In this document: piece after piece, positions 43,286 to 53,422 of the stretch
Position numbering within the stretch: the first letter of the stretch is position 1
Layout: each line of letters starts with the position of its first letter
Origin: Rhynchopus sp. YZ270_cl-10
Lineage: Eukaryota; Euglenozoa; Diplonemea; Diplonemida; Diplonemidae
Assembly (NCBI GenBank): GCA_964035575.1
Contig: OZ037894.1
Location: 310,001 to 374,000, forward strand
DNA length: 64,000 nucleotides
Reading direction: 5' to 3'
The notes under the pieces: generated by a model
The model's input: the letters and a program-made list of their open reading frames with translations, nothing else
Told to the model about the DNA's origin: nothing
Databases searched by the model: none
Translations under genes and position numbers: made by a program

Positions 43286-43417
43286 ACAAAAATCTCTCTC
43301 TTTTTTTTTTTTTTTTTTTTTTGCGCTTTTCGAAAACTTTCCTAAAAATGTACGTCCACGAGACAGCAAATACAATCTCTTCATTTTTTGTTGAATATTT
43401 TCTCCCGTTTTTTATTA

Positions 43418-44646
43418 CCGTCTTTTGAAAAATTATGGACTAGAAAAATAGGTCCATAAAAAAAAAAAAATCCCAAAAAGTCCATAATTGTTCTGGTCCA
43501 TCATTGTTCTGGTCCATGTTATTTCTGGTCCATCTGTGTTAGGCTTTTTTTTTTTGAACTTGTCCATTTTCAGACCCATTCCGAGCTTTCAGTACCGCAC
43601 GTTGGCGGGGCACCTCGGCTCATATGTGGCCCGGTAGACCCATTCCGAGCTTTCCGGACAAGTTCAAAAAAAAAACCCCATTCCGAGCTTTCTCCCCACA
43701 CAAGCGGTCGTCGCACGCGCTTCGCGCGCGCGACTCCCTGTCAAAATTCTGGACAAGTACCAGTGTTTCCCACGGTGAGATTTTGGGGTGAGAAATCTCA
43801 CAAAAAAAAAAAAAAAAAAAAAGTGAGGTGAGAAATCTCACCTGCAGGAAAAAAAAAAAAAAAAAAAAAAAATCATGGTTGAACCACGGGAGTACCATGG
43901 GGAACTGGGTTGCTGACCGCACCATTCAGGCTGTACCTCAATTTTTTTTTGCCTGCGGCGCCATTTTCCCTTTTTTGCTCCGCAAAAAAGGGTTAGGTGT
44001 GTGACTTTGTGCTGTAAAAAGATAGATTTTTACACTGTACCCTAATTTTTTTTCGCCTGCGGCGCCATTTGTTTGATTTTTTTTTTGCTCCGCAAAAATC
44101 CCTATGTTCCCAATGTCCCTGGTCAGCAGTGCTGAAAAAATTTTGGGCACAAAAACAAGCTGACCCCCCAATCTTCCAACGACAGTGACATTTATGTCAA
44201 CAATTTTTAGAAATGTTGCGTACCGTGGCTTCGCTTGGGTGCCATGCCTGCCATGACTGCCGTTTATTTTGTAAATGTACTGAGTTTACTGATAATTCGT
44301 ATACCACGTGTGCCTGGTGCAAATATCAATGAAGTGCCGAACTCCGAGAAATTCTCACATTCCGCCGGAGGCCCCCAACTTGAGCTAAGGTGGGGACCCG
44401 GGCGCGCGAAGCGCGCCCGGGCTCGCCACACCTATACAAAAACCCGCAAAACCGCAAAATCTCACCTATTTTCAGAGTTAGGTGAGATGCTGGGAAACAC
44501 TGACAAGTACAAAAAAACCCCCACACATATGTCGGACCAGAAAAATAGGTCCATAATAAAAAAAAATCCCAAAAGGTCCATAATTGTTCTGGTCCATCAT
44601 TATTCTGGTCCATGTTATTTCTGGTCCATATTTTTTCAAAAGACGG
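43418..44646. mobile_element. TA-flanked element with CCGTCTTTTGAAAAA ends, hosting a nested insertion
   Basis: The left end CCGTCTTTTGAAAAATTATG and right end CATATTTTTTCAAAAGACGG are inverted and flanked by TA, as in Tc1/mariner-type MITEs. Both subterminal zones repeat GGTCCATAATTGTTCTGG and TTATTTCTGGTCCAT. CATTCCGAGCTTTC occurs three times inside. A hAT-like element of 742 bases is inserted at 43761. No protein is encoded. Confidence 0.72.
43761..44502. mobile_element. hAT-like element nested inside the TA-flanked element
   Basis: The left end CAGTGTTTCCCA and right end TGGGAAACACTG are perfect inverted repeats with the same 8 bases, ACAAGTAC, on both sides (43753-43760 and 44503-44510). 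The ends and 8-bp duplication are classic for hAT. GTGAGATTTT-type palindromes fill the subterminal zones, and CGCCTGCGGCGC recurs. The right part (44212-44375) matches the repeat in intron 1 of the FHA-AAA gene. No transposase. Confidence 0.88.
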
Positions 44647-44647
44647 T

Positions 44648-45696
44648 ATATTTTCGGGGATTTCCCCCTACTTCACATTGTTGGTATGTCATCATGCACG
44701 AGAGACAGGTCTATTGCTGTTGCAACCACAATGTCTGAGTATTTTTTCCCCCTCTATGCCTTCTATTCAGTAGAATAGTTAGGTATATGAAACAATTTTC
44801 CTCTTTCCATTGTCATGAGTAGTAAAGTCACCCATTGCAGCCCCTTCTAGGCGCATGGTTTGAGTTCAGTCTGCTCCCTTGTTTTAAAAACGCATGGATT
44901 ATCCATTTTGTTCTTTAACCTTTGCTTTTAAAAAAAACGAGCCTTTTGCATTTTGGCCTCGCCCAACAACAAAAAAAAAACGTCATTTTTGGAGCACTCT
45001 TTTTTTTGAGTTGGAGACCCTGTCCATCCTACCCCCAGTTTTTTTTTGGTCTCGATTTACGTAAAAAAAGCCGTTCGCTTTCTTAATAGAATTTCTAAAA
45101 AAAATGTATTAAATTCCTTTCGTTTTCTTTGTTTTCTTTGTTTTCTTTTTCACTTTCTTTCTCAGCAGAGTATTTGCGTCCGCTTGGTTGCACAGTGAGG
45201 CGGTTTGCACGTTAAGCTTCTCTTTTCAAAAGAAAAAGAAAGAAAGATGTGTGTGTACGAGAGGCACATTCATCTGACAAACGTTTTCTTTTCCACTCTG
45301 ATAATCGTGGTCTATAAGGAAACAAAACCTTTCTTTTTTTTGTGCTTTCATCCGGATGGCTGGCATCGTACGTCAGTCAGAGGTGTGCCTGCATTGAAAA
45401 TTACAGTTTCTTCTATCCTCTATGCTCTCTCCTTTCGCAGAGAACAAGACTCCCTCGATACAAAGACAAAAGCAGCACTCACGCAAGCGTTGTTTTTAGA
45501 AATCTCAAATAATATGGGTTTGTATTTCCTTTCACGAAGATGCATCTACCCCATTGCACACCGTTGTGTGGCGTGTACTGCTCCTTTGGGCAGGAAGTCT
45601 TGTTTCTCTCACAATTTTTCTTTTTTCTTTTTTGGGAAGCGATAGGTCGTTTTTGTTGGTTTTTGTTGTGTGTCTGTTGTCTCTATGGGACAAGTA
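44648..45696. other. gene-free spacer
   Basis: A weak hairpin relative (44690-44712), an E fragment (45171-45225) and a hairpin (45246-45275) in T-rich DNA. Confidence 0.6.
45246..45275 (+). repeat. CGAGAG hairpin, class A2, consensus-like
   Basis: GATGTGTGTGTA, loop CGAGAG, GCACATTCATCT. It is one of the copies closest to the family consensus. Confidence 0.7.
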
Positions 45697-46379
45697 TTTT
45701 TTACCTGCGCCAGAATCTGTTTCCCGCTCCGCCACCCATTCCTTAATACATCAGCGGGACAAAAAAAAGTCATTTCTTCCCGCGCGGGAAAAAATAAATC
45801 CCGCATTTTCCTTAGGGAATTTGCTAAGAGTTGTGAGGGATTTTTGAGGGTTTTCTTGGTTTCTGAGGGTGTCTGTGTGTTGTGTGAGGTATTTCCTGCA
45901 TTCTGAGGGTGTTTGGGTGTGTGTTTGTGTGGAATACAGAAATATATCCGTTCCGCTTGATCAGATCTCAACCGTTTGTTGCATTGCACGCTTCCACAGG
46001 GGTTGGGGGACTCGCAGTAGGATCAGTCTTTCTTCTGCACAATGTTGATGACTCAAGGAACTCGCCACTACGTGGCGAGTTCCTGAGTCATCGGAGCCTG
46101 AAACTCACCAGGAACCGGAGCACCACCGATGAAGCTTGCCATATGGTTTATGTTCTGAGCAGAGTTGTCCACGTAGAGCGACATAGTTTCTCACTTTGCC
46201 ATCCGTAATGTCTCTTCAACTGTGACGTCGTACCGGCATCTGCTGCAAGGCACGCACTTGTGTGTCTCAGTGTGTGGTGAGTTGTGATGTTGTGTGATTC
46301 TGTGTGTGATATACTATGGTCTCTCTAGTATAATGATTGGGTGGCGGAGCGTGAAACAAATTCTGGCGCAGGTAAAAAA
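45697..46379. mobile_element. element with 40-bp inverted termini (TACCTGCGCCAG)
   Basis: 45702-45741 and 46335-46374 are inverted copies of about 40 bases with few mismatches (TACCTGCGCCAGAAT, then CGCTCCGCCACCCA), bordered by T and A runs that hide any target duplication. Inside is a near-perfect palindrome of 46 bases (46047-46092) centred on CCACTACGTGG. It has no coding content, and the family is not assigned. Confidence 0.7.
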
Positions 46380-46392
46380 ACAACTTTTTATT

Positions 46393-46523
46393 GGTAAAAA
46401 TAAGTCATTTTTCCCTTGGGATCCATACAGCCCTCTGAACTCTTTTGTCCCTCGCTGCGCTCGGGACAAAAGCAGTTCCTCGTGCTGTATGGATCCCGCG
46501 GGAAAAATGACTTTATTTTTACC
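46393..46523. repeat. foldback repeat with nested stem
   Basis: Arms of about 39 bases (GGTAAAAATAAGTCATTTTT and GGGATCCATACAGC with their complements) enclose a loop that itself pairs CTTTTGTCC with GGACAAAAG. It abuts the element at 45697. A fragment of the same sequence lies at 45755-45805. Confidence 0.7.
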
Positions 46524-46724
46524 GGTAAAAAATAGTCATTTTTTTTTTTGTTAGATGAATACTCACGTAAGGCATACTCATCTTTCAACCTTTCCCCATC
46601 TCTTCTGAAAGGAATCGAGAGAAGTGGTGGGGTGTACAAAAAAAAAGAAGAAAAAGAAGGAAAAAAAAAATGTGGTGTGGAAAAAGAGTGGTAACTTTCA
46701 TCGCATATCTGCCCTCTTTCAGAT

Positions 46725-46753
46725 GATGTGTACACGAGAGGCACATTCATCTT
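46725..46753 (+). repeat. CGAGAG hairpin, class A2
   Basis: GATGTGTACA, loop CGAGAG, GCACATTCATCTTGCAAC, then T-rich DNA. Confidence 0.68.
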
Positions 46754-46791
46754 GCAACTTTTATTTTTTTTGTTGTTGTTGCATTTTACAA

Positions 46792-46824
46792 GGTGACAAA
46801 AGCACGAGAGGCTTAGGTTCATCT
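46792..46824 (+). repeat. CGAGAG hairpin, class A1, next to an A2 copy
   Basis: GGTGACAAAAGCA, loop CGAGAG, GCTTAGGTTCATCTT. Only 38 bases separate it from the A2 copy. Two stem versions so close together argue against a single duplication. Confidence 0.62.
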
Positions 46825-46881
46825 TGTCTTCCCCCCTTTTTTTGCTGTAATATTCTTTGCGGGGGGGAAAAAAACGGTAGT

Positions 46882-46932
46882 GGAGCACACTCTAGGGTGG
46901 CTACACTAATACAACCAAGTTTTCAAAAAAAA
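46882..46932 (+). repeat. dispersed module B copy
   Basis: Almost base-for-base the copy at 13480, with the same A-rich end. Confidence 0.75.
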
Positions 46933-46995
46933 ACGTTAACATTTCTCTCTTTCTTGACCCCAGAATGAGAAGGGGGAGGGGGTTTAACACCTACA

Positions 46996-47123
46996 CGACG
47001 GGACCTAGTGACAAGTGAATGACAAGTAAACCACTTGTCATGACAAATGAAAGACCTACAGCCCCGTGTACAGCCACTTGTCATGACACATGACTTATTT
47101 GTCATTTCACGGTCGGCCCGTCG
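46996..47123. mobile_element. possible 128-bp MITE with CGACGGG ends
   Basis: CGACGGGACC at the left and GGTCGGCCCGTCG at the right are roughly inverted. TGACAAGTG and CACTTGTCATGACA repeat inside in both orientations. No clear target duplication. Confidence 0.42.
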
Positions 47124-47196
47124 GGATATATTCCACGGTTTCTACAACCACAGTCAGAGCACTGATGTCCTTCGAATGTTGCTTGGGTACGTTACA

Positions 47197-47220
47197 ATGT
47201 GTCGAGAGGCACATTCATCT
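47197..47220 (+). repeat. CGAGAG hairpin, class A2, short loop
   Basis: ATGTGT directly followed by CGAGAG and GCACATTCATCT. Confidence 0.6.
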
Positions 47221-47588
47221 TACAATTTCATGTTCTTTCGGTATTGTTTGGCAGAACTGTCACCCACTGACTGCGGGACAAATGAATCCTTAACCCCCTA
47301 AAGGGCAGCAAGCACAGAGGAGAACGAGGGGCACCAGACACAGCAAAAGTGGAAAAAAAACTAAAAATGAAGTACGTTTATGCAAAGCACTGCCTTCTAT
47401 TATGTACGCTCTGCTATAGTGAGCAAATTTTCTTCATTTTTTTTTTTTTTTCTTTCTTTTTTCTTTGAACGCTGTATCTGCGCCCTTGAGTATGGGTCAT
47501 CTTTTTAAGCCCTTTCTTGACATATGCGTCTTTACAATGAGGCCCAATCTATCTCGAAAGGTTTCTTATATTTCTGTCCTTTATTTTG

Positions 47589-47636
47589 GTGACTACATTG
47601 GTATCTCAGCGTGAGAGGCTTAGGTGGGTTCATCTT
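47589..47636 (+). repeat. CGAGAG hairpin family, class A1, expanded
   Basis: GGTGACTACATTGG, TCTCAGCGTGAGAG, GCTTAGGTGGGTTCATC. The loop is GTGAGAG and the left arm is stretched. Confidence 0.45.
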
Positions 47637-47769
47637 ACAAAAAAAAAAAACAAAAACAAAAACAAAAAAATAAAACATAAATAAATCACTCTGTAGTTCG
47701 GTATCTACCATATTCAGGGTGTTGCTGCGATAACACTTTTAAAGGCTTAATGCCATTTTCCCCCTTTTA

Positions 47770-47802
47770 GATAACTAAGCACAGCGAGGCTTAGATTCAT
47801 CG
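47770..47802 (+). repeat. CGAGAG hairpin family, class A1, loop changed
   Basis: ATAACTAAGC, loop ACAGCGAG, GCTTAGATTCATCG. The upper stem CTAAGC/GCTTAG is perfect. Confidence 0.55.
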
Positions 47803-47989
47803 TACGTTGTTGTTTTCCCCTTTTTTTTTCCAATTTTATTTTAAATCCCCCTTTTATTGTGCCAAACAAAACAAAGGTGGATCATTGTAGTGAACACCTG
47901 GACACCAGATTAGCCCACTACACAAAGTAGGATTCTCGAGTGTGTCAGATGCAATGTGAAATACCAGCTTTTGATTGTGTAGTTAAAAA

Positions 47990-48066
47990 GGTATTGTGGA
48001 TATGGCACAAAACTGTGGCAACACAACCGAGGCAACTACACTACAAACAATTTATCTAAAAATAAA
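47990..48066 (+). repeat. dispersed module C copy
   Basis: GTATTGTGGATATGGCAC, AAACTGTGGCAACACAACC, GAGGCAACTACACTAC and AACAATTTATC, closest to the copy at 59014. Confidence 0.7.
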
Positions 48067-48096
48067 AGCACGTTCGCCGATTAGTACAAAAAAAAA

Positions 48097-48175
48097 GGCT
48101 TCGGCCAACATTGAGTACAGACCCTAGTAGCCCCGAGGTGGGTACTTAGGCGATTTGTTCCATACAAATAACAAT
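48097..48175 (+). repeat. dispersed module D copy, diverged
   Basis: GGCTTCGGCCAACATTGAG, TACAGACCCTAG and GGCGATTTGTTCCATAC keep the module order. The central stem is altered (CCTA/TAGG). Confidence 0.5.
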
Positions 48176-48447
48176 ACAAAAATTGTGTGTGCACGTTTAG
48201 GAAAGGCAACTTCCTATTAAGCCCGCCGACTCCATTTTCTTGGAGCTTCCAGGACCGTACATTTGCTCCGTTCCCTATAAAGGAATGGCAAAAAAAAAAA
48301 GTTTTCAAAAAAAAAAGTAAAACACAACAAAACAATGCCGCATTCCTAAAACGGCGTTATACCATATCACTTCTTTATTCTTTGAACTTGTCTTCTTTTT
48401 TTTTGGACTTGTCTTGACCATTTTTTTTGAGGCTCGCCTATCTTTTA

Positions 48448-48477
48448 GATATGTGTGCACGAGAGGCACATTCATCT
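48448..48477 (+). repeat. CGAGAG hairpin, class A2
   Basis: GATATGTGTGCA, loop CGAGAG, GCACATTCATCT. Confidence 0.65.
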
Positions 48478-49360
48478 CCTTTTAAATTCCCCATTTCTTC
48501 CGTTGCCTTTTTACAGCAAAACCCCAAATAACCGTCATTGGTGTGTTCCGGGGTATCGGAAAATACAAATTTTCACCAATCTTCACCAATCTTCACAAGT
48601 TTTCACAAGTTTTCACAAATTTTCACAACATAATTTTTGGCCATTTTTTTGTGAAGAATTGTGAAGAATTGTGAAGAGTTGTGAAGAGTTGTGAAGAGTT
48701 GTGAATTGAAATGAAAATTTGGATGAAAAAAACACAGATGTTGTGAAGATTTGTGAAGAGTTGTGAACAGTTGTGAAGAGTTGTGAATTGGAGGGAAAAA
48801 AAGGGGGGTGTTTTTTTCCAGGGTTTTTTGCAGGACTGGTCAGGTAAAGTGTGCTGTGCAGAGGGCTAGCTAGCCTGGGTCAAGCTGGCCGTACCACCCC
48901 ACCCCCTGTGCGGAGGAGGACGACGGAAGTCCGCGGCGTGTTCGTTTGTTGCCTTTTTTTTTTTCAACATGTTCGCAACTCTCAAGAAAGTAGCGTACCG
49001 TGCGCCTGCGACGCAGCTAAAAATTACGAGCGGTAGCCCACAGCTCTACCCGAAATGTTGCGTACTGTGGCTTCGCTAGAAAAGTTTTGTACCAGTGGCA
49101 CTACCACTTTTTCCCCTGTTTTTTGTACCGTTTTACTCAAAACACAGCTGGGCACAACTAGCACCATACTCACCTAAACTATGCCTATATTAGGCACAAT
49201 TTCAGCACACTTTCAGCACAAGTACACACACGTACACGTTGGGGCCATATTCTGAGCAAGAATTACCCCCACTAGTTATCAAACACACGTACACACAATC
49301 AACCACAATTACACCTAAGTTGCTCTGGGGAAAAAAATGGTACACCACCCGACAGGACTA

Positions 49361-49597
49361 CTGTACTGTACTGTACTGTACTGTACTGTACTGTACTGTA
49401 CTGTACTGTACTGTACTGTACTGTACTGTACTGTACTGTACTGTACTGTACTGTACTGTACTGTACTGTACTGTACTGTACTGTACTGTACTGTACTGTA
49501 CTGTACTGTACTGTACTGTACTGTACTGTACTGTACTGTACTGTACTGTACTGTACTGTACTGTACTGTACTGTACTGTACTGTACTGTACTGTACT
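49361..49597. repeat. 5-bp satellite, unit ACTGT
   Basis: About 47 uninterrupted units inside the 3-kb element. The YCTVL-type frames are artefacts of the repeat. Confidence 0.95.
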
Positions 49598-50225
49598 GCC
49601 GAATGCTCTAATTAGAGTCTGATTAGAGCGCAATGCATATTTAACCGGTGTTTAAAAACAAGGAGCCAGACAGTTCACCTTCGGGCATAAGGCGTGCCCC
49701 GGCATATCGTTTTGATCCCGTTAACTACGGTGCCACAGTTGGCCCAGCTGGTCACTTTATTCCCAGGAAGTAAAAAAACCGTGAATGAGGGAGCGATAAA
49801 TAAGGGTAACTGAAGGGGGAAATTGAATTTTGATGAGCCCAAAAACATGGTTTTCTGGTCCCGTTGTCAAAATCTCTGCCCACACCCACTCCCCGAGAGA
49901 ACCAACAATTCTCTAGCTGACTTCTTTGATAATCCCCACCAAAAAGGCGGATAAGACGAAAGGAGACGAAGTAACCGCCAAGGACTCACCAGTGCGTCGA
50001 TCCATCATGTGTGAGAGATGCAAAACAACCACCGCCATAATGGAATTAACCTGTAGGTTAACCTCACACAGGACAGTCTCGTCGCCCACAAAGGTCAATA
50101 ATACACTCCGGATTTTGGGGACAATTTTTGACCGAAAATGGGCCGCCTATTAGTGACCGGGCTCATATTTTCCGAAATTTAAGAGGTCATAAAATTGTCC
50201 AATTTTCAACGTCGGCCCCACCACT

Positions 50226-51079
50226 CATACTTGGACCGCCCGAAATATATTTCGGGCATTTCGGGTGATTTCGGGCGGATTAGGGGCGGATTTCGGGCGA
50301 TTTTGTGCGCCCGAATTTGCCCGAAAACGCCCGAAATGCAGATTTCGGGCGGATTCGGGCGCTTTTTCCTTAGTGAAAACCGACTAGGTAGGGTTCTATT
50401 CATTTTTGCAAAAAACTTTTTATATTTGGACATATTTGATGTCAAATCTGTCAAAATAAGCAAGAATCGAAAACTTTTGTACACCTGAGTGCACTTTGGG
50501 AATCACCACCAAATCACGGGTTTTCTGACTATCATTTGCTTATTCCCACCCAAAACACACTATGAACCGGGGTTTCACCATTTTTTCGTATTTCAGGGTG
50601 AATTTTTGTGAATTTTCGGGTCACAGGGTGGTTCTGACCCATTCTCGGGGTGTTTCGGGACTGTAGTTGCTCAGGAGATGCCCAAAAACGTGAAAAATCG
50701 CCTTTTTACGTTTTTAGTAGTATTTTAGTGTCAATTGTTAGGGAAATCGGTTTTATACGTGGCTGCTAACAGAGCTGTACTCATATAAGTTGGGTTCTAC
50801 TAGGACTTTTTGCTCAATTTTTTTTTCTTTGAGCAAATTTTGTGCCAATCTTTCAAATAAAGCGTAAGATTTTTACACTGGTGGCATGCTTCCCAGCACA
50901 CATAAGATACTCCAGTGCACCAATTGTGCGCCCGAATTCGCCCGAATTACGTATAAATTCCCTTTAAATTCCCTTTAAAACGCCCGAAATATATTTCGGG
51001 CACATTTCGGGCGCTCGGGACCCGCGCCCGAAAATCCGCCCGAATTCGCCCGAAATTTTTTTCGGGCGGTCCAAGTATG
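50226..51079. mobile_element. 854-bp element nested in the 3-kb element
   Basis: CATACTTGGACCGCCCGAAA at the left is inverted at the right (TTTCGGGCGGTCCAAGTATG). ACCACT flanks both sides (50220-50225 and 51080-51085). CGCCCGAAAT and TTTCGGGCG units crowd the ends. Flanking bases outside the insertion join to restore the conserved block seen intact at 9970 and 15892, which proves this was an insertion. No coding frame. Confidence 0.88.
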
Positions 51080-51530
51080 ACCACTGCACGGGGATCCCAA
51101 AAATGCAATCCAAGTCAAAAAGTTGAAAAAAAAACACACCTAAAAACACATGGCCCAAGAATGGCCCAAAAGGGTCCAAATCGTCCCGTCAGCCGCACCA
51201 TTTTAGGCACTTTTTGCACATAGAACCTCCTGTGTTGCCAACCAACGTCCTCCAAAAGGTGTCCTGTACCTACCTGTGCCCAGGCACCACCCAGACTTCG
51301 CCACTTCACAACTCTTCACAACTCTTCACAACTCTTCACAGCTCTTCACAACTCTTCACAACTCTTCACAACTCTTCACAACTCTTCACAACTCTTCACA
51401 ACTCTTCACAACTCTTCACATACACGTTTTTTGTGAAAATTTGTGAAGAGTTGTGAATAGTTGTGAAGAGTTGTGAAGAGTTGTGAATTGAAATGAAAAT
51501 TTGTATTTTTCGATACCCCGGAACACACCA

Positions 51531-52000
51531 GTCATTGTTTTTTTTTCAGTGACCTAACACGACTAACACACACACCCCTTTTTTTACTTCCCCAAAACGT
51601 TTCGACACCACAACCAACACCCCCCCCCCCCCCGCAATGCCAAAACCCTAACAAAAAAAAAGCAACCCATTTCCTTTCCCGTCTGACCCATCATTCCTCA
51701 TTTAAATTTACAAAAAGAGGAGACGAAGCTGGATAAAACTCCATCTTTCGATTAAAAACTATATCTTAATCTTTTCCGTCTTACCCATCATTCTTCAACA
51801 GTGGTAATGGTCTCTGTGGCGTCTGGGCTCACGCAACTCTTCCGCATCCACATCCTCCTTCTAATATCACGACAGTACGACTGCAGTCTGTTTGCACGAT
51901 CCACATATAGCCTTAACCCCCTCCCCCTCCCTCACCCCCTCACCCTCACCCTGCCAGACATATCGTTTCCTCCTCTCCCCCTTCCCCCCCCGCTCTCAAA
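51531..52000. other. spacer and leader of the acidic-tailed gene
   Basis: Module G (51731-51775: GGATAAAACTCCATCTTTCG, then ATATCTTAATC) is followed by a pyrimidine tract ending TTCAACAG at 51801, then a CT-rich leader to the ATG. Confidence 0.6.
51731..51775 (+). repeat. dispersed module G copy
   Basis: It matches 63889-63935 in the last modelled intron of the coiled-coil gene (GGATAAAACTCCATCTTTCG, ATT, ATATCTTAATC). Both copies lie just before a pyrimidine tract and an AG. Confidence 0.7.
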
Positions 52001-52726
52001 ATGGGGGGAGGTGGCAAAGGGAAGAAGGGACGTGGTAAGCTCCCTGAAACTGCAAAGGGACAGTCCGAACGGAATGACCGTATCAGCAAGCTTGAGGAGG
52101 AGATTGAAAAGGGGCGGGGGAGTAACAGTATTTGGCCCTCTGCGCAGCCTGTCAAGCGGACGATGAGTCAGTTGCTGAGGGAGGGGCCGCCGAATGCGAC
52201 GGAGACAAGCGATGCTATGCAGAATATCCGCGCAAAGATCGCTGCTGGAAAGGTCTGGGCGAATATGGAACAGCAAAACGCAAACCCTGCCTCCCACTAC
52301 TACGACTCCTCCCAACGCGCAACTGAGGTCACCAGATGGCGTTCCAAGCGCAAAGCTGGTGGAGATCTCTGCTGGCCCACCCTCCGCAAAATGTACGGCG
52401 CAGTCGTCGGGGGAGGCATGCCCCCAACCCCAGGCTCCCACCCTTCCACCTGGCCCACCCCAGGAGGGGCAGGTCTCTGGAAGCTGTACTTCCCTCAAGA
52501 GCTTTTGGTGGAGGATTTTGGAGGGTATCTGACACAGCTAGCAAAGAGGAGGAGGTTGTCGAGGGCGAAATCATCAGGGTTTGTACGACGGGCTGCGGCA
52601 GCGAGCGACGACGAGGAAGCAGCGGACGAAGAGGAAAGCGACGCTGATGACGACTACAAACATGACCACTACGCAGATGAAGACAAATCGGAGGAGGAAG
52701 ATGTTGACAGCGGTGGTGACATATAA
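52001..52726 (+). CDS. basic-to-acidic nuclear-type protein, possibly RPC7/Rpc31-like
   Basis: 241 residues, single exon, ATG at 52001 directly after a CT-rich leader. The N terminus GGGGKGKKGRGK is glycine- and lysine-rich. A short predicted coiled coil (ISKLEEEIEKG) follows, then a tryptophan- and proline-containing middle with WPTLRKMYG and GLWKLYFPQELLVED. The last 45 residues are acidic and end DDDYKHDHYADEDKSEEED. The DDDYxxxxY-plus-acid tail and the short FP-containing motif recall RNA polymerase III subunit RPC7 (yeast Rpc31). The likeness is short and low-complexity, so the name is only a suggestion. Otherwise it is an unrecognised nuclear-type protein. Confidence 0.7.
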   Translation: MGGGGKGKKGRGKLPETAKGQSERNDRISKLEEEIEKGRGSNSIWPSAQPVKRTMSQLLREGPPNATETSDAMQNIRAKIAAGKVWANMEQQNANPASHYYDSSQRATEVTRWRSKRKAGGDLCWPTLRKMYGAVVGGGMPPTPGSHPSTWPTPGGAGLWKLYFPQELLVEDFGGYLTQLAKRRRLSRAKSSGFVRRAAAASDDEEAADEEESDADDDYKHDHYADEDKSEEEDVDSGGDI

Positions 52727-53422
52727 GGGGGGAGGTGGGTGCTATGCAATACCATCTGCAACCTTCCCTTTCAGCTGTCAAGGAGTGCACAAAAGGTTTT
52801 CACATAACGTAAAGACCTACGTTTCGGTGATTGTCAATACAGACAAAAAGGTGTAGGGGGAAGGGTGGTGGGTTTGAAGGAAAGTTTTGGTAAAACGGGA
52901 GAGGTGTGTAGCATAAATCTGCTTTGAAAAAACACAAAAATGTGAATAGTTCCGTAAGAGGGGAACGTTGCCCATAAGGTGAGGGTCACCCATCTTTTTT
53001 TTTTCTTTTTTTCTTTTTCCGCGGCCTTTTTTTTCGTTTTTAAAATTTTTTTCCTAGCCCCCCCCAAAATATACCTTGGGGCAAATCAAAACATGTCAAT
53101 AAATGGACACGGAAAACAAAAGCGCGGTCTCTCCCTCTCTTCTCTCTTTTAATATAAACCACAAAAAAATGGAGTGCATGACTACGTACGGTCGGCCACT
53201 CGGAGCACCACAAGCCCTTTACCACCTAAGCGAAACGAACGAAGTCTTCTCGCATCAGAATCAGCATCGACCACCTTCTTGCACCCCACAACCCTCCACT
53301 GCTGGACAAGAAAACCCCTTTGCCTCTCCACACACATCCCCCACTACCACTCCCCCCTCAACACACTAGACACACACACCTCCCCTCCCCCCCCTCTTCA
53401 CCCTGCGTGACGAGGCAACACC
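52727..53422. other. spacer between the acidic-tailed gene and VPS41
   Basis: It holds a D-like fragment (52808-52850, TTTCGGTGATTGTCAATAC), a module H copy (52950-52985) and a T-rich tract, then a C-rich leader from 53265. Confidence 0.55.

Larger units (their letters stand above)
42627..43415. other. spacer after the leucine gene
   Basis: Hairpins at 42681, 42791 and 43260. A TACCGTAAAAA...TTTTTACGGT inverted pair (42939-43023) lies inside a looser CATAAAATAC inverted pair (42904-43043) that may mark a small foldback element. T-rich elsewhere. Confidence 0.55.
47124..48538. other. gene-free module-rich spacer
   Basis: It holds five hairpins (47197, 47589, 47770, a fragment near 47490, and 48448), a C module (47990-48066) and a D module (48097-48175). 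No coding evidence. Confidence 0.6.
48539..51530. mobile_element. large (about 3 kb) non-autonomous element with TGGTGTGTTCCGGGG ends
   Basis: The left end TGGTGTGTTCCGGGGTATCG and right end CGATACCCCGGAACACACCA are perfect inverted repeats flanked by GTCAT on both sides (48534-48538 and 51531-51535). The subterminal zones carry many 10-bp units TTCACAACTC or the complement in both orientations. Inside are a 5-bp satellite, two copies of the GCGTACCGTG repeat (48991 and 49058) and a second element inserted at 50226. It encodes no transposase that I can find. End sequence and 5-bp duplication link it to the TGGTGTGG elements at 16826 and 20018. Confidence 0.83.

Noticed and set aside
49239-49633. 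YCTVL and QYSTV frames
   Set aside because: A product of the 5-bp satellite on both strands.
51300-51420. CRISPR-like array of TTCACAACTC
   Set aside because: The units are only 10 bases with no spacers, and the context is a eukaryotic transposon-like element.
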